Origin: DATMNI01 sp035570275
Lineage (GTDB): Bacteria > Acidobacteriota > Terriglobia > Bryobacterales > Bryobacteraceae
Direction of reading: 5' to 3'
Assembly: GCA_035570275.1 (NCBI GenBank)
Contig: DATMNI010000253.1
Span: 1 to 9,884 of the forward strand
DNA length: 9,884 nucleotides
Position numbers and translations under genes: made by a program. This document shows, in pieces, positions 1 through 6,780 of this stretch. Position 1 is the stretch's first letter; the number at the start of each line of letters is the position of its first letter. Below the pieces are notes generated by a model. That model had not been told where the DNA came from, ran no database searches, and saw only the letters and a list, made by a program, of their open reading frames with translations.

Positions 1-2535
1 CCCGCGGTGGGCGCGCAATTGAACTCGCCGCAGGGCGTGGCCCTGGATTCGGCGGGCAATCTGTACATTGCGGATTCGTTGAACAACCGCGTGCGCATGG
101 TGAATACCCAGGGCGTCATCTCGACGTTCGCGGGCAACGGCGGCATCTCCATTCCCGGCTTCTGGGGCGACGGCGGCGCGGCCACCGATGCCAACCTGCA
201 CCTGCCCACGGGCGTGGCGGTGGATTCCTCCGGCAACGTCTACATCGCGGCGGCCAGCGACAACACCGTCCGGATCGTGACCACCGACGGCATTATCAAC
301 ATCTTCGCGGGATCGGGCTACGCCGGGTATTATGGGGACCAGTCGGCTACCCAGCCGACTCCAGTCGTCGGAACAGCCACTTTGGCGGGCCTGCATGGGC
401 CGCAGGATGTGGCCATCGGGCCTGGCGGCTCGATTTACATCGCGGATACCGGCAACGCCGCGATCCGTATGGTGGCGGCAGGCGGAATCATCTCGACCGT
501 CGCCGGCACGGGCGCCATCGGGCTGGCGGGCGATGGGGGCCTCGCCACCAGTTCGGCGATGAGCGAGCCCTACAGCGTAGCGGTGGATTCGTCGGGCAAT
601 TTCGTGATCGCGGATTACGGCAACAACCGCATCCGCAAAGTGGATAAGACCTCAGGCAACATCAGCACCATCGCAGGGACGGGCAACATCGGTTTCGCAG
701 GAGACGGCAGCGCGGCTACCGGCGCGATTCTGCATCTGCCGACCGGAGTGGCGCTCGATAGCTCCGGAAACGTGTACGTAGCCGACTCGCTGAACAACCG
801 CATCCGCAAGATCGCGGGCAGCAATATTGCCACGGTGGCGGGAAATGGCGGGTTGAGCAGTTCCGGCGACAGCGGACCGGCCACCAGCGCGCAACTCAAC
901 ACGCCGCTTGGCGTGGCCGTGGATAGGGCGGGCAACATCTATATCGCCGACTCGCTGAACAACACCATCCGCAGGGTTTCGGCCGGCGGAACTATTTCGA
1001 CCTTCGCGGGCAACAGCGTACCCGGGAATTCCGGGGATGGCGGCGCGCCCACGGCCGCGCAGCTCAACGGGCCGCAAGGCGTGGCCGTGGATGCGGCGGG
1101 CAATCTGTACATCGCGGACACGCAGAACCACAAGGTGCGCAAAATCTCCGGCGGCGCCATCAGCACGTTTGCGGGCAGCGGGACCGCTGGGTTTTCCGGC
1201 GACGGCTCAGCCGCTACCGCGGCATCGTTGAACGCGCCTTTCGGCGTGGCCGTAGACGCAGCGGGGAATGTGTATATCGCGGAGTTCGGGAACAGCCGGG
1301 TTCGCAAGGTGGACACCAAGGGTGTCATCACCACGGTGGCGGGCAACGGCGTTTCGGGATACAGCGGCGATGGCGGCGCGGCTACCAGCGCGCAATTGAA
1401 TGGTCCGCAGTCCGTGGCAGTGGATGCGGCGGGTAATCTTTATATTGCCGATACGGCGAACAATCGCGTACGCCAGGTGACGCCGTCGGGCGCCATAGGC
1501 ACCATTGGCGGCAACGGTGTGGCCGGTTTCGCGGCCGATGGCGTGGCGGCTGTCAGCACCCAGGTGGGCAACCCAACCGGCGTGGCCGTGGACACGTTTG
1601 GCAATGTATACGTGGCGGACGGCAACGCCAGGGTGCGCAAGATTTATCCCAGTGGCATTATCACCACGATCGCGGGCATTGGCGTGCGCGGTTATACGGG
1701 CGATGGCGGCGTGGGAACCGCCGCCAGGTTGAGTGTCCCTTCGGCAGTGGCGGTGGATGCAGCCGGCAATGCGTACGTGGCCGACACTCTGAACAACGCC
1801 GTCCGCCTGCTGCAGGCGGGCGGATTTGGAATCACCGTGAATGCCGTGGTAAACGCCGCCAGCAACCAGACCGGGCCCGTGACCCCGGGCGAAATGATCG
1901 TGATCTACGGCGTGGGCTTGGGGCCGAATCAGCTAACCCAATACCAGGCAACCAGCAGCGGCTTTGTGCCAACCAATGTTGCCGGCACCTCGGTGTTGAT
2001 CAACGGGGCACTGGCGCCCATCCTTTACACTTCGGCGAACCAGCTAGGGGTTGTCATGCCTTTCGCAACGGGCGGTTCGCTGGCGCAGCTTTTCGTGCAG
2101 TATCAGGGGCAGAGCTCGGCCGGGTTCAATTTATCGGTGGCCACGGTGACGCCCGGTCTGTTCACCCTGAACAGTTCGGGCACGGGCCAAGCGGCCGCGA
2201 CCAACCAGGATGGATCGTTGAACGGCTCGGCCAGTCCGGCGAAGGCTGGCGGCTTCGTCACGCTGTACGTGACCGGAGCGGGGCAAACCAACCCGGGCGG
2301 AACCGACGGCCATCTGGCGGCGATACCATTGCCGCTCCCGCTGCTGCCGGTGACGGTGACCATCGGCGGCAAGCCCGCGACGGTTAACTATGCCGGCGCG
2401 TCGCCCGGTTCGGTGGAGGGCATCATGCAGGTGAATGCGCAAGTGCCGAGCGGCCTGACGGCGGGTAGTGTGCCGGTGGTGGTGCAGGTGGGCACGTCGT
2501 CGACGCAGGCGGGCGTGACGATTGGGGTGAATTAG
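1..2535 (+). CDS. NHL-repeat protein with Solibacter-type C-terminal domain (5' end outside window)
   Basis: The frame is open from base 1 and enters in mid-repeat (codons reading P-A-V-G-A-Q-L-N), so the GTG at 7 is not the true start and the N-terminus, probably with a signal peptide, lies upstream. The first ~605 residues are eleven NHL repeats of about 55-62 residues, each with a core like GVAVDAAGNLYIADxxNNRVRKV followed by an STFAGNG turn and a GDGGAATSA linker. NHL repeats form beta-propeller blades that bind protein, ligand or polysaccharide. From about base 1830 to the stop, a domain of ~235 residues begins VNAVVNAAS and contains PGEMIVIYGVGLGP, TPGLFT and a late VQVNAQVP-like stretch (here MQVNAQVPSG). 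This matches the TIGR03437 'Solibacter uncharacterized C-terminal domain' as I remember it. That domain sits at the end of many large, probably exported acidobacterial proteins. No catalytic motif is seen. Role is inferred only as extracellular or surface binding. The next gene starts 21 bases downstream on the same strand. Confidence 0.92.
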   Translation, partial: PAVGAQLNSPQGVALDSAGNLYIADSLNNRVRMVNTQGVISTFAGNGGISIPGFWGDGGAATDANLHLPTGVAVDSSGNVYIAAASDNTVRIVTTDGIINIFAGSGYAGYYGDQSATQPTPVVGTATLAGLHGPQDVAIGPGGSIYIADTGNAAIRMVAAGGIISTVAGTGAIGLAGDGGLATSSAMSEPYSVAVDSSGNFVIADYGNNRIRKVDKTSGNISTIAGTGNIGFAGDGSAATGAILHLPTGVALDSSGNVYVADSLNNRIRKIAGSNIATVAGNGGLSSSGDSGPATSAQLNTPLGVAVDRAGNIYIADSLNNTIRRVSAGGTISTFAGNSVPGNSGDGGAPTAAQLNGPQGVAVDAAGNLYIADTQNHKVRKISGGAISTFAGSGTAGFSGDGSAATAASLNAPFGVAVDAAGNVYIAEFGNSRVRKVDTKGVITTVAGNGVSGYSGDGGAATSAQLNGPQSVAVDAAGNLYIADTANNRVRQVTPSGAIGTIGGNGVAGFAADGVAAVSTQVGNPTGVAVDTFGNVYVADGNARVRKIYPSGIITTIAGIGVRGYTGDGGVGTAARLSVPSAVAVDAAGNAYVADTLNNAVRLLQAGGFGITVNAVVNAASNQTGPVTPGEMIVIYGVGLGPNQLTQYQATSSGFVPTNVAGTSVLINGALAPILYTSANQLGVVMPFATGGSLAQLFVQYQGQSSAGFNLSVATVTPGLFTLNSSGTGQAAATNQDGSLNGSASPAKAGGFVTLYVTGAGQTNPGGTDGHLAAIPLPLPLLPVTVTIGGKPATVNYAGASPGSVEGIMQVNAQVPSGLTAGSVPVVVQVGTSSTQAGVTIGVN
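22..1818 (+). repeat. Eleven tandem NHL repeats (period about 165-185 nt)
   Basis: The protein-level repeat is also visible in the DNA as recurring blocks such as gtggatgcggcgggcaa followed by a tacatcgcgga-type stretch, for example near 1087-1120, 1252-1285 and 1420-1455. Repeat 2 (about 196-375) is the most divergent, with a longer linker containing ATQPTPVVG. Repeat 9 has GGNG in place of AGNG. Synonymous differences between copies suggest the expansion is not recent. The number of repeats upstream of the window is unknown. Confidence 0.88.
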
Positions 2536-2556
2536 TGTGGGGCAGGTTGTTAGAAC

Positions 2557-3528
2557 ATGCAATACCGCAAACTTGGCAGGACGAATTTCGAAGTCAGCGA
2601 CATCGGCTACGGCGCCTGGGGTATCGGCGGGAAACAGTGGCTGGGCGGAACCGACGATGAATCGGCAGCCGCATTGCGGCGCGCCATTGCACTGGGCGTC
2701 AATCTGATCGACACCGCGCTGGCATACGGCGATGGGCATAGCGAACAACTGGTGGGCCAGGTAGTGCACCAGACCGTCCGCGAAACGGGCCAGAAGATCT
2801 ACGTGGCCACCAAGGTTCCGCCAAAGAACCGTATCTGGCCGGCGTCGGGCGCGCTCCAGGATGTGTTCCCGTATGGATACATCATGGCCAGCGCCGAGGA
2901 GAGCCTGCGCAACCTGGGCCTGGAGACCATCGACCTGTTGCAACTCCACGTTTGGAGTGCGGACTGGGTGGAGCAGGACCATTGGCGCCGCGCTTTCGAA
3001 GATCTGAAGCGCTCGGGAAAAGCGCGCGCGGTAGGGATTTCGATCACCGAGCACGACCCGGATTCCGCGCTGGGCATCATCCGCACCGGGTTGATCGACG
3101 CCGTGCAGGTGATCTACAACATTTTCGACCAGGCGCCGGAGAAGCAACTCTTCCCGCTCACGCTGCGGGAGAATATCGGCGTGCTGGCCCGCGTACCGCT
3201 TGACGAAGGGGCGCTCGGCGGGCGCATTACGGAAAGCACGACATTCCCGCCGGGCGACTTCCGCGACTTCTACTTCCGCGGCGACCGTAAGAAAGAAGTC
3301 GTGGCACACGTAGGCGCTTTGCGGCGGGACTTAGACGCCGGCCTGAACCTGGCGGATACGGCGCTGCGCTTCTGCCTTTCACACCCCGCGGTTTCCTCGG
3401 TGATCCCCGGCATGCGAACCCTGGAGCACGCCGAAGCCAACGCCGCGCTTTCCGACCGGGGCCCGCTGCCCGCGGAGACGATGGCGATTCTGAAGCGCCA
3501 CGCCTGGGACCGGAATTACTATTGTTAG
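2557..3528 (+). CDS. Aldo/keto reductase
   Basis: A 323-residue protein of usual family length for an NADPH-dependent (beta/alpha)8-barrel oxidoreductase that reduces aldehydes or ketones to alcohols in the cytoplasm. The N-terminus MQYRKLGRTNFEVSDIGYGA is the typical start of bacterial members. The catalytic tetrad is complete: Asp52 and Tyr57 in LIDTALAYGDG, Lys86 in VATKV, and His131 in LLQLHVW. GIS at 160-162 lies on a central barrel strand. VIPGMRTLEHAEAN (282-295) is the C-terminal cofactor-phosphate loop, and the end HAWDRNYYC resembles related bacterial proteins. The ATG at 2557 is 21 bases after the preceding stop, with a weak purine-rich site (CAGG, 2543-2546). The tandem aldolase gene follows 304 bases on, so a shared sugar or aldehyde route is possible but not shown. 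Substrate cannot be read from sequence. Confidence 0.93.
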   Translation: MQYRKLGRTNFEVSDIGYGAWGIGGKQWLGGTDDESAAALRRAIALGVNLIDTALAYGDGHSEQLVGQVVHQTVRETGQKIYVATKVPPKNRIWPASGALQDVFPYGYIMASAEESLRNLGLETIDLLQLHVWSADWVEQDHWRRAFEDLKRSGKARAVGISITEHDPDSALGIIRTGLIDAVQVIYNIFDQAPEKQLFPLTLRENIGVLARVPLDEGALGGRITESTTFPPGDFRDFYFRGDRKKEVVAHVGALRRDLDAGLNLADTALRFCLSHPAVSSVIPGMRTLEHAEANAALSDRGPLPAETMAILKRHAWDRNYYC

Positions 3529-3832
3529 GGATCGTAGCATTGCCGCCAACGTGACGCGCGATGGTAAGCTGGGTGTGCGGAGATGGCGGCGATGAGGGAC
3601 CGGGGGCCCACGCGGACAGGCGGCCCGCCCGTCCGGCGGCAAGTGGATTGATCTGTTCCGGCCGGAAGCCATTGCAAACCGCGGCACGGCCGACACCCAT
3701 TTCATAAAACCCCGGCGTGGCTGCGGGCCGGGCGCCTGGTCAACATGTCGAAGTACCCATATCGCCCGGCGGTGTTCCGGTCGAACATGTTGGGGCCCAG
3801 TTACGCATTTGCGGTCGAGGTGCAAAACGCCG
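3529..3832 (+). other. Intergenic region before the tandem aldolase gene
   Basis: About 304 bases with no convincing gene. Open frames here lack family-like sequence and a good ribosome binding site. A GC-rich imperfect stem (3613-3621 with 3627-3635, one A:C mismatch, five-base loop) has no T-tract after it. A short AT-richer island at 3701-3709 (TTCATAAAA) could hold a -10 element, but I find no -35 at proper spacing. Two ACATGT dyads lie at 3743-3748 and 3785-3790. A modest GAGG (3817-3820) stands 12 bases before the favoured aldolase ATG at 3833. Confidence 0.6.
3741..3792 (+). promoter_or_regulatory. Paired ACATGT dyads / imperfect long hairpin in aldolase leader
   Basis: CAACATGTCGA (3741-3751) and TCGAACATGTTG (3781-3792) are inverted copies of each other apart from one extra base. 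Each also holds its own palindrome, ACATGT at 3743-3748 and AACATGTT at 3784-3791. The centres of the two ACATGT cores are 42 bases apart, about four helical turns. Between them CCGG at 3766-3769 can pair with CCGG at 3777-3780, so the whole segment could also fold as RNA. It ends 40 bases before the ATG at 3833. A two-site operator or a leader hairpin is inferred; no known regulator motif is recognised. Confidence 0.3.
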
Positions 3833-5119
3833 ATGTATTCCTATCTTCACCCGCGCGACGAGATCTTGCAGGCGATGGAGCGGATCTACCGCTACCGGAT
3901 GACCACGACATCGGGAGGCAACCTCTCGCTCCGCGAAGAGAATGGCGATGTCTGGATCACGCCGGCGCGCGTGGACAAGGGCGGCCTGCGGCGCGATGAC
4001 ATTGTCTGCGTGCGAGCCGGCGGAGAGGTCGAGGGAATTCGCAAGCCGTCTTCCGAACTGCCGATTCATCGGGAAATTCGCCAGCGGCGTCCCGATCTGG
4101 GGGGCGTGGTACATGCCCACCCGGTGGCCCTGGTGGCATTCAGCCTGGTGCACGAAGTGCCCAACACGCGCCTTTTCCACCAGGCCTGGCGGGTGTGCGG
4201 CCCGGTTGGCTTTGCGCCCTACGAACTGCCGGGCAGCGCGGCGCTGGGCCACCGGGTGGCCGATGTGTTTGCGACCGGGTACGACTGCGTGATCCTGGAA
4301 AATCACGGAGTGGTTACGGCGGGCACGTCGCTGCAGGAGGCATTCCGCAAGTTCGAGACCCTGGAGTTCACGGCGAAGACCCTGATTAAGGCCCGGCTGT
4401 TGGGCGGCGACGCGCGTTTTCTGACGAACGAGCAGGTGGGGATGGAACAGGCGCGGGCGGGCCAACTGGAGGAGTTCTCACGCGCCGCTCCATCCAGCCA
4501 CGAAAATGAGGTGCGCCGCCGGCTGTGCGAGTTCGTGCGCCGGGCGTACCGGCAGCGGCTGTTCATCAGCACGCAGGGCAGCTATTCGGCGCGTGTGGAC
4601 GCCGATGGGTTCGTGATTACGCCGTACCAGGTGGACCGCGGCACGCTGGAAGTCGAGGACCTGGTGCTGGTGCGGAATGGCCGCGCCGAAGCCGGCAAAG
4701 AGGCCAGCCGCGCCGCCCGAATTCATGACGCCATCTACCGGCGGCACCCCGCCACCGGCGCCATCGTGAATGCCTACCCGGTGAATGCCACGGCATTCAG
4801 CGTGACCGGCGTGCCGTTCGACACCAGAACCATTCCGGAAAGCTACGTGGTGGTGCGCCACGCGGGCCGGGCTCCGTTCGGCGTGCAGTTTGGCGACGGC
4901 GAGGATCTGGCGGAGATGCTATCGCCGAAGCAGCCGGCGATCATTCTAGAAAACGACGGCGTACTGGTCACCGGGTCCGACGTGCTCGAAGCCTTCGACC
5001 GGCTGGAGGTGTTGGAATCCACCGCCGAAGCCATCGTCAATTGCCGCGCGTTGGGATCGCTGATGCCGATGCCGGAACGAGTGACGCGGGAACTGGACGA
5101 GGCGTTTTTCGGCGTGTGA
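3833..5119 (+). CDS. Tandem class II aldolase/adducin protein with degenerate second domain
   Basis: 428 residues from the ATG at 3833 (MYSYLHPRDE). An in-frame TTG at 3809 would add eight residues (MRSRCKTP) that do not look conserved. Class II aldolases use a divalent metal, usually zinc, to cleave or form sugar phosphates such as fuculose-1-phosphate, or to decarboxylate; they are cytoplasmic. Domain 1 (about 8-215) has TSGGNLSLR (26-34), KPSSE with the acid at Glu75, HAHP with His94 and His96, and LENHG with His158, so the full metal site is present. Domain 2 (about 225-425) repeats the fold (ARVDADGFVITPYQVDRG, IHDAIYRRHP, LENDG). At the matching positions it has Ala294, Asn313, Tyr315 and Asp375, so metal binding and catalysis look lost. 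Single-domain relatives are about 210-270 residues, so this is a duplication/fusion. Substrate is unknown. The reductase gene upstream may be functionally linked. Confidence 0.88.
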   Translation: MYSYLHPRDEILQAMERIYRYRMTTTSGGNLSLREENGDVWITPARVDKGGLRRDDIVCVRAGGEVEGIRKPSSELPIHREIRQRRPDLGGVVHAHPVALVAFSLVHEVPNTRLFHQAWRVCGPVGFAPYELPGSAALGHRVADVFATGYDCVILENHGVVTAGTSLQEAFRKFETLEFTAKTLIKARLLGGDARFLTNEQVGMEQARAGQLEEFSRAAPSSHENEVRRRLCEFVRRAYRQRLFISTQGSYSARVDADGFVITPYQVDRGTLEVEDLVLVRNGRAEAGKEASRAARIHDAIYRRHPATGAIVNAYPVNATAFSVTGVPFDTRTIPESYVVVRHAGRAPFGVQFGDGEDLAEMLSPKQPAIILENDGVLVTGSDVLEAFDRLEVLESTAEAIVNCRALGSLMPMPERVTRELDEAFFGV

Positions 5120-5247
5120 AGAGATACGAAGCACGCCTGCCATGCGCGCGCGGTGGGCGCCTCCGACGCGAACGCGGACGCAGCCGCAGCAGCCATTAAC
5201 GCCGCTGCGACCGCCGCGCCCGCTCCAATTGGAAAATGCCTAGTCAT
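4843..5247 (-). CDS. Doubtful small ORF overlapping the end of the efflux channel gene
   Basis: An ATG at 5247 overlaps the TGA stop of the channel gene as ATGA, a common translational-coupling arrangement. The frame runs 134 residues to a TAG at 4843. The first ~27 residues look like a signal peptide: TRHF, then a hydrophobic Ala-rich run ending SAFA before SEAPTARAW. After about residue 40 it runs antisense to the 3' end of the aldolase gene and becomes Ser/Thr-rich with no recognisable family. It could be a chance frame in GC-rich DNA, a short secreted peptide, or the remnant of a gene cut by rearrangement. I lean towards chance. Confidence 0.15.
   Translation of the reverse strand: MTRHFPIGAGAAVAAALMAAAAASAFASEAPTARAWQACFVSLHTPKNASSSSRVTRSGIGISDPNARQLTMASAVDSNTSSRSKASSTSDPVTSTPSFSRMIAGCFGDSISARSSPSPNCTPNGARPAWRTTT
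5120..5243 (+). other. Convergent gap between aldolase gene and efflux operon
   Basis: 124 GC- and Ala-codon-rich bases between two genes that end facing each other. The best stem I find is CGCAGC pairing with GCTGCG across a 13-base loop near 5178-5208, without a T-tract on either strand. No convincing bidirectional terminator is visible, so termination may be Rho-dependent or transcripts may overlap. Confidence 0.5.
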
Positions 5248-6767
5248 TTCGTTATCCCCGCTGCCGGTGCCGGCTGCCCAGCCGCATTGGTCCCTGTTGT
5301 GGGCGCTTCCGGACTCGGATTGGTTCCGGGCTGCGCCGGCACGCCCAGCCATCCGCCGCCCAACGCCTTGATCAAAACGACCGTGGCGACCATGCGTTGG
5401 CCGCCAATCTGAGTCGCTGTCCGCTGGTTCTCCAGAAGCGCCGTCTGTGCGTAGATCACGTCGAGATAGCTCACCAAACCGCTTCGATACCGGTTCAGCG
5501 CGATCGTTTCGGCCTGCTGCGCGTTCGTCACAGCGTCCGCAGTGGACTGCGCTTCGCCGGTCAAGATGCGAAGACCGGCAAGTTGATCTTCCACTTCCTG
5601 ATAAGCAACCAGCACTGTCTTCTGATACTGAGCGAGGGACTGGCGATAGACCGCCCAAGCCTCGTCCACACCGGCTTTGGTTCTGCCGCCGGTGAACAAG
5701 GGCGTGACGGCCGATGCCGCCAGCGAAGCGATGCCGTTCTGCCAACTGAACAGGCTGGTCATGCTCGTGCTCTCGAAGCCCGCGAGCCCCGTGAGCGAAA
5801 TACGAGGCAGAGCGGCCGTTTTTGCGACACCGATCTCCGCATTCGCCGCGGCGACGAGGCGTTCTACCTCGGCGATGTCGGGCCGGCGCGCCAATAGTTC
5901 GGAAGGCAGCCCCGAAGGAATCACCGGCGGCAAGCCATTCAACGGAGTGCGCGGAATCGAGAAGTCCGATGCAGCCTTCCCTTCCAGCACAGCGATCGCG
6001 TGTTCCAGTTGAGCTCGCTGCACGTCGAGCGCTTGAGCCTGGGCCTGAGTCTGGTTCAGGAGGGTTTCTGCCTGCTTCACTTCCAGCTCGCTGCTTAACC
6101 CGCCCCGAAAGCGGTTCGCCGTCAAGTCCACGGCGCTCTGCATGTCGCGAACGGTTGCGTCAAGAACATCACGTTCCGCGTCGATCTCGCGCAGGCTGTA
6201 GTAGTCCATCGCGACGTTGGCTTCGACAGCAAGGCGCACAAATCGCAGGTCGGCGGCGCCCGCCTGCTCGGTCGCGTTGGCGGCCTGGAGCGAACTCCGC
6301 ACGCGACCCCAGGCATCGACTTCGTAGCTCAGGAAAGCCGGGAATTGGAAATCGTTATAGGTCGCCGGCTTTCCGTTGGTGTTCCCGTTGATGCCATTGT
6401 TCGGCCGGTTCTGAGCTTCTCGTGTTCGCGAAGCACTGGCTCCGAGGCTGATTGTAGGAAACAGGAAAGATCGTGCGTACCTCGCGCCCGCCTCGGCTTG
6501 TTCGACACGGGCCACAGCCAGTTTGATGTCCTGGTTCGCAGCGTCCGCTTCGGTCGCCAGTCGAGCCAGCGCGGGGTCCTTGAATACTCGCCACCAATCG
6601 CTGTAGGCGATGTCCGGCGTGCCTGAATCCGGTGTGCCGCCTTCTTTGAACTGCGTTGGGACGGGCGGGGCCGGCTGGTGATATTTGGGGCCGACCATAC
6701 ATCCGGTAATGGACAGGGTCGCCAGCGCAAGCGTTGCAGTCGGCCACAATTTCGTGGGTCGGAACAT
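5244..6767 (-). CDS. RND efflux outer-membrane lipoprotein channel (NodT/OprM family)
   Basis: A 507-residue outer-membrane factor, near the usual length of about 460-510, that forms the trimeric exit duct of a tripartite pump. The N-terminus has a lipoprotein signal: basic start, hydrophobic run ATLALATL, then lipobox ITGC with Cys23, followed by MVGPKYHQP as in NodT-type proteins. The two outer-membrane efflux repeats are visible through the matching motifs RFRGGLSSELEV (about 219-230) and RYRSGLVSYLDV (about 427-438). LARRPDIAEVERL at about 292-304 is a family hallmark. After ALGGGW the last ~32 residues are a Pro/Ala/Thr-rich tail, probably disordered. Start ATG at 6767 is chosen over an in-frame TTG at 6773 because AAAGGAG (6780-6774) sits six bases upstream. 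It begins two bases after the adaptor stop and is last in the operon. Confidence 0.95.
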   Translation of the reverse strand: MFRPTKLWPTATLALATLSITGCMVGPKYHQPAPPVPTQFKEGGTPDSGTPDIAYSDWWRVFKDPALARLATEADAANQDIKLAVARVEQAEAGARYARSFLFPTISLGASASRTREAQNRPNNGINGNTNGKPATYNDFQFPAFLSYEVDAWGRVRSSLQAANATEQAGAADLRFVRLAVEANVAMDYYSLREIDAERDVLDATVRDMQSAVDLTANRFRGGLSSELEVKQAETLLNQTQAQAQALDVQRAQLEHAIAVLEGKAASDFSIPRTPLNGLPPVIPSGLPSELLARRPDIAEVERLVAAANAEIGVAKTAALPRISLTGLAGFESTSMTSLFSWQNGIASLAASAVTPLFTGGRTKAGVDEAWAVYRQSLAQYQKTVLVAYQEVEDQLAGLRILTGEAQSTADAVTNAQQAETIALNRYRSGLVSYLDVIYAQTALLENQRTATQIGGQRMVATVVLIKALGGGWLGVPAQPGTNPSPEAPTTGTNAAGQPAPAAGITK

Positions 6768-6780
6768 ATTCAACTCCTTT
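6768..6780 (-). promoter_or_regulatory. Ribosome binding site of channel gene inside adaptor gene end
   Basis: On the minus strand AAAGGAG (6780-6774) followed by a six-base spacer precedes the ATG at 6767. The site lies within the last codons of the adaptor gene, whose TGA is at 6772-6770. This fixes the start and suggests translational coupling. Confidence 0.8.

Noticed and set aside
7..9. GTG at 7 as the start of the NHL protein
   Set aside because: The frame is open upstream to base 1 and the sequence there is the end of another repeat linker, so the gene begins before the window.
2131..3309. 392-residue open frame on the minus strand opposite the NHL C-terminus and reductase
   Set aside because: Arg/His-rich, no family resemblance, spans two well-supported genes on the other strand; a shadow frame of GC-rich coding DNA.
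3613..3635. GC-rich stem after the reductase gene as an intrinsic terminator
   Set aside because: Stem has an A:C mismatch and is not followed by a T-tract; starts 84 bases after the stop codon.
3745..3999. Plus-strand ATG frame starting inside the aldolase leader (MSKYPYRPAV...)
   Set aside because: No ribosome binding site, overlaps the aldolase gene in another frame and becomes shadow-like after it; no known family.
3740..4465. 241-residue minus-strand frame opposite aldolase domain 1
   Set aside because: Antisense of conserved aldolase motifs; composition typical of a shadow frame.
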